Of a stretch of DNA of 64,000 nt, positions 27,815-36,086 are shown piece after piece. This DNA comes from Myxococcales bacterium (lineage in GTDB: Bacteria; Myxococcota_A; Bradymonadia; UBA7976; UBA1532), in contig JACKDL010000005.1 of NCBI GenBank assembly GCA_020633555.1, positions 195,611-259,610 of the forward strand. Direction: 5' to 3'. Every line of letters begins with the position of its first letter. Position 1 is the first letter of the stretch. Made by a program: the position numbers and the translations under genes. Below the pieces are notes generated by a model. The model made no database searches, was not told where the DNA came from, and was given only the letters and a program-made list of their open reading frames with translations.

Positions 27815-29944
27815 ATGCCGGGCACCCTCTCCCTGACGCTGTTCGCCGTGAAGGTCCTGCTGCTCGCCGGCGGGGTCGAGGCGAAGGAGAACCACCACTC
27901 CCACCGCGTGCACCTGCTGCGCGCCCAGGCCCTGTTCGAGGCGCGGGGCGTGCCCGCGGCCGACGTGCAGGTGTTCTGGGCCGACGGCGAGGCCCCTGGC
28001 CCCGATCGGGCGGTGGTGCCCGAGGCCGCGCCCGAGGGGGCCTGGCTCCTCGAGGGCACGCGGCTGGCCACCGAGCTGGACCCCGGCCCCGAGCTGGCCC
28101 ACACGCCCTGGCCGGGCGCCCGTCCGGCCAAGCGGGGCGCCCTGCGCCAGTGGCTGGAGGAGATCGGCCCCTCGCTGAGCCCGGGCGACACCCTGCTGAT
28201 CGCGGTGACCGATCACGGCCAGCCCGATCCGCAGGGCGGCCCCGACACGCGCATCTCGCTGTGGGGCGAGGCCCTGAGCGTGGAGCAGCTCGCCCGCGAT
28301 CTGGACGCCGTGCCCGAGGACGTGCGGGTGCAGCTCTGGATGAGCCAGTGCTACTCGGGGGGGTTCGCCGATCTGCGCCACCGGCCCAACACCTGCGGGG
28401 CCTTCAGCACCACCGCCGAGCGGGTGGCCTACGGGTGCTACCCGCAGCTCGCCGCCCGCACCGACGTGGGGCACTTCCTGCGCCTGCTGGAGGGGCTGGA
28501 GCGCGCGGGTCACCTGGCCGGAGCCAGCGACGACGCCCTGCTGCACGACGACGCCCCCGACGCCCCGCACCTGACCAGCGACGCCTTCCTCTTCGAGCAG
28601 CTCTCCCAGGCCGCCCAGGCCGCCGGCGCCCCCCTGGACACGTTCCTCGACGATCGCCTGGCCGCCGTGGATCCCGCGCACCCCGCCTGGCGCCTCGTGG
28701 CGCAGGCGAGCGCACGCTATGGGCTCGGCCGGCTGGCCGGCTACGGCGACGTGTTGCGGGCGTTGGACCGGGTGGCCGCCGACCGCTACGCCGCCGAGGC
28801 CTGGCTGGCCCGCTGGGAGCACGCGCTGCACGGTGAGCTGAAGCGGCTGGCCGAGCCCGTGGTCCGCAAGCTCCGCCCGCTGAAGGCCCGCGACGCGAAG
28901 GTGGCCGCGCGGGCGCAGGCCGCGCAGGCCCTGCAGGCAGCGCTGGCCGCCGATCCCGACCGGGCCAGCATCGTCCAGCAGCGGGCCCAGGTGGATCGCC
29001 TGCACGGGGTGCTCGACCGGCTCGACCTGCAAGAGGCGGCCCTGCTGCGGACGGCGTACCTGTTCGGGCGCATGGCCGGGCCCGCCGTGCTCGACGCCGC
29101 CGGCCAGCGCCACCTGGACGAGCTGCGCCGCTGCGAGGCCAGCCCCCTGTTCCTGCCCGATCCCGGGGAACCGACGCCCGAGCCCCGGCCCCTGGCGCCT
29201 TTGAGCCAGTCCGCCGCCGTGGTCGAGTCGGCGCGGCCCGCCTGGCTGGGCTTGGAGTTTCGCGACCGTCGCAAGGGCGTGGTGGAGGTCACCGGCTTCA
29301 CGCCCGGCGGGCCTGCGCAGGCCAGCGCCCTGCAGATCGGTGATCGGATCCTGGCCGTGGGCCGCCGCCCGCTGGCCCGCGAGGGCGATCTGCGCCGGGC
29401 TACCCTGGCGGCGTCGGTGGGCGGGCTGGTGCCCCTGCAGGTCCGCCGGGGGCGGCAGACCCTGACGGTGCCGGTCGTCGCCGCGCCCGCGCCCCTGCCC
29501 CCGGCGCCGCCGGGCCTCGACCAGGTGGTGCCCCCGCTGGCGCTGCAGCCCCTGGAGCCCGGCGCCCCTCTGCCGGCCCTGGGCGAGGGCACGCCGTCGC
29601 TGCTGTTCTTCTGGGACCCCGCGTGCAAGCCCTGCAAGCGGGCGGCGCCGCACCTGGCCGGCTGGGCCCGCGCCCGGGGCGCCCAGGTGCTGGCCATCAC
29701 CGGCGCGCCCCTGGCGGACGTCCAGCGCTTCCTGAAGCAGGCCCGGCAGGATCCGGCCGCCTGGCCCTTCGAGGTGCTCCTGGACCCCACGGGCGAAGCC
29801 GCCCGGCTGCTTGTGGTCGAGCAGACCCCCACCTTCGCCTTCGTGGACGCGCAGCGCCGCCTGGCGGCTTGGGGTGTGGGCTTCGAGGGTGAGGGCCCCG
29901 AGGGCATCCCGCTGGACGTCCCCCTCGCCGCGTCGCCGGATTGA
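27815..29944 (+). CDS. Caspase-fold protease - PDZ - thioredoxin-like fusion
   Basis: Protein of 709 residues in three parts. First, a caspase/legumain-like (clan CD) domain (about 1-230): catalytic His134 in IAVTDHG and Cys179 in LWMSQCYSGGF, each after a hydrophobic strand as the clan requires. A helical region follows (about 230-460). Second, a PDZ domain (about 473-555: WLGLEF, GGPAQASALQIGDRILAVGRR), which binds C-terminal peptides. Third, a thioredoxin/TlpA-like domain (about 575-700) with Cys604 and Cys607 in FFWDPACKPCK and a cis-Pro loop TPTFAFVD. The N-terminus (MPGTLSLTLFAVKVLLLAGG) may be the first strand and not a signal peptide. A protease that senses redox state or is redox-gated would fit (inference). 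Confidence 0.78.
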   Translation: MPGTLSLTLFAVKVLLLAGGVEAKENHHSHRVHLLRAQALFEARGVPAADVQVFWADGEAPGPDRAVVPEAAPEGAWLLEGTRLATELDPGPELAHTPWPGARPAKRGALRQWLEEIGPSLSPGDTLLIAVTDHGQPDPQGGPDTRISLWGEALSVEQLARDLDAVPEDVRVQLWMSQCYSGGFADLRHRPNTCGAFSTTAERVAYGCYPQLAARTDVGHFLRLLEGLERAGHLAGASDDALLHDDAPDAPHLTSDAFLFEQLSQAAQAAGAPLDTFLDDRLAAVDPAHPAWRLVAQASARYGLGRLAGYGDVLRALDRVAADRYAAEAWLARWEHALHGELKRLAEPVVRKLRPLKARDAKVAARAQAAQALQAALAADPDRASIVQQRAQVDRLHGVLDRLDLQEAALLRTAYLFGRMAGPAVLDAAGQRHLDELRRCEASPLFLPDPGEPTPEPRPLAPLSQSAAVVESARPAWLGLEFRDRRKGVVEVTGFTPGGPAQASALQIGDRILAVGRRPLAREGDLRRATLAASVGGLVPLQVRRGRQTLTVPVVAAPAPLPPAPPGLDQVVPPLALQPLEPGAPLPALGEGTPSLLFFWDPACKPCKRAAPHLAGWARARGAQVLAITGAPLADVQRFLKQARQDPAAWPFEVLLDPTGEAARLLVVEQTPTFAFVDAQRRLAAWGVGFEGEGPEGIPLDVPLAASPD

Positions 29945-29964
29945 CCGCCGGCCGGCCCTGCCGC

Positions 29965-29970
29965 TACGGT
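29965..29970 (+). promoter_or_regulatory. -10-like element before a 13-codon ORF
   Basis: TACGGT (29965-29970), nine bases before an ATG, the same spacing as at the preceding gene. Weak evidence on its own. Confidence 0.25.
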
Positions 29971-29979
29971 GCGGGCGTC

Positions 29980-30021
29980 ATGTGGTTCAACGCCAACGTC
30001 CTGCACCAGCCCGACGTCTGA
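29980..30021 (+). CDS. Possible 13-residue leader peptide (MWFNANVLHQPDV)
   Basis: Very short ORF in the 189-base gap before the kamA-like gene, with a -10-like TACGGT nine bases upstream and no ribosome site. It could be a leaderless leader peptide or the remnant of a lost gene. Only position and a plausible codon pattern support it. Confidence 0.2.
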   Translation: MWFNANVLHQPDV

Positions 30022-30133
30022 TCCGCCCGGATCCGCGCCCCCGCGCGCGCCCCTGAACCGCCGCCCCTCGCACAACTCGACAGCGTGACCCGCCCCGGCG
30101 CCCGGCGCCGGCGCCCCTGCACCAGGATCCCCC

Positions 30134-31507
30134 ATGGCCGACGCCCTGCCCGTGATCGCCGACGTGCCCAAGGCCCTCAAGCCGCCCGTCGACCCCGCCA
30201 CCCTGAAGCACAAGGACCTGCTGGACGGCGACTTCTGGCGGAAAGTCCCCGCCTATGCCGCCGTGGACGAGGCCACCTTCCTCGACCACCGCTGGCAGTC
30301 GAAGCACACCATCACCCGGGCCGACAAGCTGCTGGCGGCCATCGGCGGGCTGGTGCCGCAGGCCTTCATCGACGACGTGGAGGCGGGCTTCCGGCGCGCC
30401 CCCATGGCGGTGCGGGTCAGCCCCTACCTGCTCAGCCTGATCAACTGGGAAGATCCCTACAACGACCCGCTGCGCATCCAGTTCCTGCCCGTGGGCAGCC
30501 GGTTCCTGCCCGACCACCCCAAGCTGGGCCTGGACAGCCTGGGCGAGCAGGCCGACGCGCCCACGCCGGGCCTGACCCACCGCTACCCCGACAAGGCCCT
30601 GTTCCTGGTCATCGACACCTGCCCGGTCTACTGCCGCTTCTGCACCCGCAGCTACGCCGTGGGCCTGGACACCGAGCAGGTCGAGAAGGTGCAGCTCAAG
30701 CCCAAGGCGGACCGCTGGGAGAAGGCCTTTGCCTACATCCAGAGCCGGCCGGAGCTGGAGGACATCGTCATCAGCGGCGGCGACAGCTACAACCTGCGCG
30801 CCGACTGGATCGCCGAGATCGGCACCCGCCTGCTGAACATGCCCAACATCCGGCGGATCCGCTTCGCCAGCAAGGGCCTGGCGGTGATGCCCCAGAAGGT
30901 CCTGACGGATGACGCGTGGTTCCAGGCCCTGGCCGACGTGAACGCCCTCGGCCGGAAGATGGGCAAGGAGGTGGCCTTCCACACCCACTTCAACCACGCC
31001 AACGAGATCACCGCCTACAGCAAGCGGGCGCTCGACCGCATGCACGGTGAGGGCATCACGGTGCGCAACCAGTCGGTGCTGCTGCGCGGCGTGAACGACA
31101 CCAACGAGAGCATGGGCCTGCTCATCAAGCGCATCGGGCACATCAACGCGCACCCGTACTACGTCTACGTGCACGACCTGGTGAAGGGCGGCGAGGACAT
31201 GCGCACCACGCTGCAGACCGCCCTGGACCTCGAGAAGTACGTGCGCGGCAGCACCGCGGGCTTCAACACCCCCACCTTCGTGGTGGACGCCCCCGGCGGC
31301 GGCGGCAAGCGCAACGCCCACAGCTACGAGGCCTACGACCGCAAGACGGGCGTGTCGGTCTACACGGCGCCCTCGGTGAAGCCCGGCAAGAGCTTCCTGT
31401 ACTTCGATCCCATCGATCAGCTCGACGCCGACGCCCAGGCCCGCTGGGCCGATCCGGCCGAGCAGGAGAAGATGCTCGCCGAGGCGCTGGCCCTGCCCCC
31501 GCGCTGA
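30134..31507 (+). CDS. KamA-family radical SAM protein (lysine 2,3-aminomutase-like)
   Basis: Radical SAM enzyme of 457 residues. The cluster-binding motif CPVYCRFC (about 164-171) follows LFLVIDT, and SGGDSYNL gives the SAM-contacting GGD. The region FNTPTFVVDAPGGGGK resembles the PLP-binding part of lysine 2,3-aminomutase, which converts lysine to beta-lysine. The length fits KamA more than the shorter EpmB. The exact amino acid acted on is uncertain. AGGA lies 6 bases before the ATG. It is followed after 85 bases by a small membrane protein gene. Confidence 0.85.
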   Translation: MADALPVIADVPKALKPPVDPATLKHKDLLDGDFWRKVPAYAAVDEATFLDHRWQSKHTITRADKLLAAIGGLVPQAFIDDVEAGFRRAPMAVRVSPYLLSLINWEDPYNDPLRIQFLPVGSRFLPDHPKLGLDSLGEQADAPTPGLTHRYPDKALFLVIDTCPVYCRFCTRSYAVGLDTEQVEKVQLKPKADRWEKAFAYIQSRPELEDIVISGGDSYNLRADWIAEIGTRLLNMPNIRRIRFASKGLAVMPQKVLTDDAWFQALADVNALGRKMGKEVAFHTHFNHANEITAYSKRALDRMHGEGITVRNQSVLLRGVNDTNESMGLLIKRIGHINAHPYYVYVHDLVKGGEDMRTTLQTALDLEKYVRGSTAGFNTPTFVVDAPGGGGKRNAHSYEAYDRKTGVSVYTAPSVKPGKSFLYFDPIDQLDADAQARWADPAEQEKMLAEALALPPR

Positions 31508-31592
31508 ACGCGGCCCCGCCGCCCGCCGGTGCATCCGTTGCGCGGCGGGCGCCCCCCGTGCGACACCGCCGGCGAACCCAAGGGAGGCTTTC

Positions 31593-31955
31593 ATGCCCTA
31601 CGAGCTCTACAAGATCATCCACCTGGTGGGCCTGGCGGCCACGGTCGCCGGCCTGGGCGGGGTGGCGGCGCACACGCTGGCCGGCGGCACCAAGGGCACC
31701 GGCTGGCGCAAGGGCGCGGTGATCACCCACGGCGTGGGGTTGTTTCTGGTGCTGCTGGGTGGCTTCGGCATGCTGGCGCGGCTGCAGATCGCGTGGCCGT
31801 GGCCCAAGTGGGTCATCGCCAAGATCATCGTCTGGATCGCCTTCGGCGGGCTCATCGCCCTGGGCAAGAAGGCGGGTCCCGCCAAGGCCCTGTGGTTCGT
31901 GCAGCTCGCCCTGGTGGGCGTGGCGGCCTGGCTGGCGATCACCAAGCCCTTCTGA
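31593..31955 (+). CDS. Small four-helix membrane protein
   Basis: Protein of 120 residues with about four hydrophobic helices (about 5-25, 43-62, 69-90, 98-116) and short polar loops containing His10 and His46, which could bind a cofactor such as haem (inference from position only). GGGAGG precedes the ATG. Its stop overlaps the tatD start by one base, so the two are co-translated. I do not recognise the family. Confidence 0.75.
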   Translation: MPYELYKIIHLVGLAATVAGLGGVAAHTLAGGTKGTGWRKGAVITHGVGLFLVLLGGFGMLARLQIAWPWPKWVIAKIIVWIAFGGLIALGKKAGPAKALWFVQLALVGVAAWLAITKPF

Positions 31956-32737
31956 TGCGCCTGGTCGACATCGGGGTGAACCTGGGCGACCGGCGCTTCG
32001 CGCCGGATCGCGAGGCGGTGGTGCAGCGCGCCCGGGCCGCGGGCGTGGATCGGCTGCTGCTCACGGGCACCAGCCTGCCCCGCAGCCACGCGGTGGCCGA
32101 GCTGGCGGCCAGCCAGCCCGGCGTGCTGTTCGCCACCGCCGGCGTCCACCCCCATGACGCCAAGACCGTGGACGCCCACACCCTGCCGGCGCTGGCGGCG
32201 CTGCTCGACCAGCCCCACGTGGTGGCGGTGGGCGAGTGCGGCCTGGACTATGACCGCGACTTCTCGCCGCGGCCGGTGCAGCGGGCGGTGTTCGCCGATC
32301 AGCTCGCGCTGGCGAGGGACGTGGGCAAGCCCCTGTTCCTCCACTGCCGGGCGGCCTTCGCCGACTTCGAGCAGCTCTTCCACGCCCACGCGCCCGGCCA
32401 CCCCGGCGTGCTGCACTGCTTCACCGGCAACGGCGACGAGCTGGACCGCGCGCTGGCGCTGGGGTTGCACATCGGCATCACGGGCTGGATCTGCGACGAG
32501 CGGCGCGGGCTCGAGCTGAAGGCGCTAGCCCCCCGCATCCCGCTGGACCGGCTGCTGGTGGAGACGGACGCGCCCTACCTGGTGCCGCGGTCGCTGCGGC
32601 CCAAGCCCAGGGGCGGCCGCAACGAGCCGGCCTTCCTGCCTCACATCGTCGAGGTGATCGCGCAGGCCTTGGGGCAGCCGGTGGCCGCGGTGGCCGCCGC
32701 CAGCACGGCGAACGCCGAGCGCTTGTTCGGGATCTGA
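31955..32737 (+). CDS. tatD: TatD-family metal-dependent deoxyribonuclease
   Basis: Cytosolic hydrolase of 260 residues, colinear with E. coli TatD over its whole length: DIGVNLGDRRF at the start, STAGVHPHDAK-type motif (TAGVHPHDAKT), GECGLDYDRDFS, LHCFTG, HIGITGWICDERRG, ETDAPYL and RNEP. These are the metal ligands and active-site segments of a TIM-barrel 3'-5' DNase involved in DNA repair and turnover. ATG at 31955 overlaps the preceding stop. It is convergent with htpG across a 40-base gap that holds a hairpin. Confidence 0.95.
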   Translation: MRLVDIGVNLGDRRFAPDREAVVQRARAAGVDRLLLTGTSLPRSHAVAELAASQPGVLFATAGVHPHDAKTVDAHTLPALAALLDQPHVVAVGECGLDYDRDFSPRPVQRAVFADQLALARDVGKPLFLHCRAAFADFEQLFHAHAPGHPGVLHCFTGNGDELDRALALGLHIGITGWICDERRGLELKALAPRIPLDRLLVETDAPYLVPRSLRPKPRGGRNEPAFLPHIVEVIAQALGQPVAAVAAASTANAERLFGI

Positions 32738-32741
32738 AGGC

Positions 32742-32768
32742 GGGGGCCGACGGCGCGCGCTGGCCCCC
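32742..32768. terminator. Hairpin between convergent tatD and htpG
   Basis: GGGGGCC (32742-32748) and GGCCCCC (32762-32768) with a 13-base loop. It can serve both strands; no T-tract. Confidence 0.45.
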
Positions 32769-32777
32769 AGGCGACCG

Positions 32778-34703
32778 TCAGACCATCAAGCCGGCCACGA
32801 GCCGGGCGAACTCCGCCGGCTCGGGGGGCGCCGCGCCCTCGGCGATGAGGGCCTGGCCGTACAGGAGCTTGGCGTAGTCCCCCAGCTTCGGGTCGTCGCC
32901 GTCGGCGGCGTACAGGGCCTTCAGCTTGCCCATCAGCGGGTGGTCGCCGTTCAGCTCCAGGATGCGCTTGGTGTCGGGGGTGGCCTGGTTGGCCTGCCGC
33001 AGCATCTTCTCCAGGCCCGGCGACAGATCGTGCTCGCCGCCCACCAGGCACACCGCCGAGGTGGTCAGGCGGCTCGACAGGCGCACCTCCTTCACGTGAT
33101 CCGCGAGCAGGTTGCCCAGCTTCTCCAGCAGGTCCTTGTGCTCGGCCTGCTTCTGCTCGCGGGCCTCCTCGGCGGCCTTCTTCTCCTCGTCGGTGCCCAG
33201 CTCCACCTCGCCCTTGCCCACGCTCTTGAGCGGGAAGTCCCCGAACTCGGTCACGTGGCCCACCATGATCTCGTCGATGGGATCGGTGAGGTAGAGCACC
33301 TCGTAGCCCTTGGCGGCGAAGGCCTCCAGGTGCGGCGAGGACTTCACGGCGTCCAGGCTCTCGCCGGTGATGTAGAAGATGGCGTCCTGGCCCGGCTTCA
33401 TCCGCTCGACGTACTCGCCCAGCGTGGTCAGCTCGTCCTGAGTCGAGCTCTGGAAGAACAGCAGCGGCTCGACCTTGGCCTGGAAGTCGCGGTCGGTGGC
33501 GCCCTCCTTGAGCACGCGGCCGAACTGCCCCCAGAACTTCAGGTACTTCTCGCGGTCGTCCTTCAGCAGCGTCTCGAGGGTGTCCAGGACCTTGCGCACC
33601 ACCTTCTTGCGGATGGCCTTCACCCGCCGGTCCTGCTGCAGCATCTCGCGGCTGACGTTCAGGCTCAGATCCGGCGAGTCCACCACCCCCTTCACGAACC
33701 GCAGCCAGTCGGGCACCAGATCCTCGTTGCGCTCCTCGATGAGCACCTTGTTCACGTAGAGCTGCAGCCCGTACTTCTGGTCCCGGTAGAACAGGTCGAA
33801 GGGCGCCCGCTGGGGGATGAAGAGCAGCGCGCGGTACTCGAACAGGCCCTCGGCCTTCAGCGCGATGGTCTCGAAGGGCGCCTCCCAGTCGTGGGCGATG
33901 TGCTTGTAGAACTCGGCGTACTCCTCCTCGGAGACGTCCTTCGGGTCGCGGGTCCAGATGGCCTTCTGGCTGTTGACCACGGTCCACTCGACCACGGTGT
34001 TGGGCTCGGCGCCCTCGATGGGCTTGCCCTCGTCGTCGCGCTCCAGCTCGGTGCGCTCGGTGCGCAGCTCGACGGGGTAGGTCACGAAGTCGTTGTACTT
34101 CTTGATGATCCCGCGCAGCGACCACTCGGCGGTGAAGTCCACCAGGCCGTTCTCTTCGTCCACCGGGCGCAGGTGCAGGGTGACGGTGGTGCCGTGGCCC
34201 TCGCGCTCGGCGGTGTCGATGTCGAAGGTGCCGCCGCCGGCGCTGTGCCAGCGGGTGGCGCCCTCCTCGCCGGCCTTCCGGGTCACCACGGTGACCTCGT
34301 CGGCCACCATGAAGCTCGAGTAGAAGCCCACCCCGAACTGGCCGATGAGGCGCTCGGCGTTGTCGCTGTCCTGGGCGGCCTTGAGCTTGCTGGCGAACTG
34401 CTTCGTGCCCGAGTGCGCGATGGTCCCCAGGTTCTGGATGACCTCGTCGCGGCTCATGCCGATGCCATTGTCCTCGACGGTCAGGGTCCGCGCCTCGGCG
34501 TCGGCCCACACCCGGATCTTCAGCGCGGCGTCCGTGCGCAGCGACTCGTCGGTCAGCCGCTCGAAGCGCAGCTTGTCCAGGGCGTCGGAGGCGTTCGAGA
34601 CCAGCTCCCGCAGGAAGATCTCCTTGTTGGAGTAGATCGAGTGGATCATCAGGTCCAGCAGCTGCTGGGCCTCGGACTTGAACTCGTACGCTTCCGCGGC
34701 CAC
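32778..34703 (-). CDS. htpG: Chaperone HtpG (Hsp90)
   Basis: ATP-dependent molecular chaperone of 641 residues, full length. The N-terminal GHKL ATPase shows [22 protein letters not shown] (Asp-Gly motif), [12 protein letters not shown] and the GHGT lid segment. The middle and dimerisation domains follow, with [20 protein letters not shown] conserved runs. The start is a GTG at 34703, seven bases after AGGAGG, giving [30 protein letters not shown], the normal N-terminus; the longer frame upstream is not Hsp90-like. A TTGCGG-N16-TACCGT promoter lies upstream; no CIRCE element was seen. Confidence 0.97.
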
Positions 34704-34792
34704 TCCGGGGCCTCCTTTCCGCTTCGTCGGTGGTTGTCCTTCGGGGCCGGCAGCGCGCATCCTGGCGCCCCGCGCCGCCCCTGGCGGCGGGC

Positions 34793-34820
34793 ACGGTAGG
34801 CACGACGAGCCCGACCGCAA
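34793..34820 (-). promoter_or_regulatory. Possible htpG promoter
   Basis: On the minus strand: TTGCGG (34820-34815), 16 bases, TACCGT (34798-34793), about 90 bases before the GTG. Weak -35. Confidence 0.35.
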
Positions 34821-34839
34821 GGGCTCGGGAGGAGATGGC

Positions 34840-35373
34840 GTGAGTCAGCGACGGGGCGAGCCCTTCAAGGGCGTGTGGCCCACCATCCACGAGAGCGCGT
34901 GGATCCACGAGAGCGCGGTGATCATCGGCGACGTGACCATCGGGCCCGACGTGAGCATCTGGCCCAACGTCACCCTGCGCGGCGACGAGGGGAAGATCGT
35001 CATCGGCGCCGGCAGCAACATCCAGGACGGCAGCACCATCCACATGACCGGCGGCGAGAGCGACACCCACGTGGGGGCGCGGGTCACCGTGGGCCACAAC
35101 TGCATCCTCCACGGCTGCGTCATCGGCGACGACTGCCTGATCGGCATGGGCTCGCTGCTGATGGACAACGCCCGCATCGGCGACGGCTGCTACGTGGGCG
35201 GCGGCACGCTGGTGCCCCCCAACAAGGTGGTGGCGCCCGGGCAGTTCATCCTGGGCAACCCCTTCAAGGTGCTGCGCCCGGTGGGCGAGCGCGAGCGCGG
35301 CTGGATCGCCTACGCCTGGCAGCATTACGTCGACAACGCCAAGGCTTACGCCGCCCGCGACGCCGCAAAATGA
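34840..35373 (+). CDS. Gamma-carbonic-anhydrase-like left-handed beta-helix protein
   Basis: Protein of 177 residues built of hexapeptide repeats (IIGDVTIGPDVSIWPNVTLRGD...). It carries the three zinc histidines of the gamma-carbonic anhydrase/YrdA-PaaY group (IHMTGG, THVGARVTVGHNCILHGC), R in LRGD and the QDGS/T segment. It probably trimerises, with carbonic anhydrase or related activity. The start is GTG at 34840 after GGGAGGAG; no in-frame ATG fits. Divergent from htpG. Confidence 0.88.
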   Translation: MSQRRGEPFKGVWPTIHESAWIHESAVIIGDVTIGPDVSIWPNVTLRGDEGKIVIGAGSNIQDGSTIHMTGGESDTHVGARVTVGHNCILHGCVIGDDCLIGMGSLLMDNARIGDGCYVGGGTLVPPNKVVAPGQFILGNPFKVLRPVGERERGWIAYAWQHYVDNAKAYAARDAAK

Positions 35374-35393
35374 CCCCGGCTGCGCCCATCGGC

Positions 35394-35399
35394 TAAGCT
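35394..35399 (+). promoter_or_regulatory. -10-like element close to a start codon
   Basis: TAAGCT (35394-35399) ends six bases before the ATG at 35406, with no ribosome site between. A possible leaderless start, as at 27815 and 55435. Confidence 0.3.
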
Positions 35400-35405
35400 G
35401 GCGCC

Positions 35406-36074
35406 ATGGCCGCGCCCCGCTTCATCCCCGAAGATCGCCTGGAGCAGCTCCCCATCTTCCCGCTGGTGGACGTGCACCTCTTCCCGGGCACGCTGCTGCC
35501 GTTGCACATCTTCGAGCCCCGCTACGTGGAGCTGCTGCAGGACGCCCTGGCGGGCGACCGAGCGCTCGCCATGGCCGCCATCGACAGCGATCTGGCCCGT
35601 GAGGGGGATCCCAACCCCCCGGTGCATCCGGTGCTGGGCGCCGGGATCATCGTGGCGGCCCGGCCCACGGGCGACGGGCGCTGGAACATCATCCTGAAGG
35701 GCACCGATCGGCTGCGGCTGGTGGAGGAGCTGCCGGTGGACACCCCCTACCGGCAGGTGCGGGCCGAGCGGCTCATCGAGACGCCGGCGCCCCTGGACCA
35801 CCCGGCCTACGAGCGGCTGCGGCAGATGGTGGCCGGCCTGGCCATGCAGGCCCCCGACGCCGAGAAGGCGCTCACCCTGCTGCTGAGCCAGGCCAGCTCG
35901 CCGTCGGCGCTCACCGATCTGCTGGGGGCCCACGCCACCAGCGACGCGCAGGTGCGCCAGCGGCTGCTGAGCTGCGTGGACGTGGCCGAGCGGCTGGAGC
36001 TGTGCTGCGACGCCGTGGGCCGGCTGCTGCTCGAGGTGGCCGACGGCCCGGGTGAGACCCGGTACGCCAACTGA
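35406..36074 (+). CDS. LON substrate-binding-domain protein
   Basis: Cytosolic protein of 222 residues corresponding to the N-terminal substrate-binding domain of Lon protease without the ATPase and protease parts. LPIFPLVDVHLFPGTLLPLHIFEPRYVEL is the diagnostic opening, followed by the GT...RL beta region and a helical C-terminus. Stand-alone proteins of this kind are common; their role is unsettled. It ends 12 bases before the convergent hemH stop. Confidence 0.9.
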   Translation: MAAPRFIPEDRLEQLPIFPLVDVHLFPGTLLPLHIFEPRYVELLQDALAGDRALAMAAIDSDLAREGDPNPPVHPVLGAGIIVAARPTGDGRWNIILKGTDRLRLVEELPVDTPYRQVRAERLIETPAPLDHPAYERLRQMVAGLAMQAPDAEKALTLLLSQASSPSALTDLLGAHATSDAQVRQRLLSCVDVAERLELCCDAVGRLLLEVADGPGETRYAN

Positions 36075-36086
36075 CGGGCGGCCGCG

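Noticed and set aside
25082..29653. 1,523-codon open frame on the minus strand
   Set aside because: Antisense to three well-supported genes (nuclease, MopE-type lipoprotein, caspase-like fusion); no domain.
29987..31594. 535-codon minus-strand frame over the KamA-like gene
   Set aside because: The plus strand shows the radical SAM motif and a full-length match; the antisense frame has only shadow composition.
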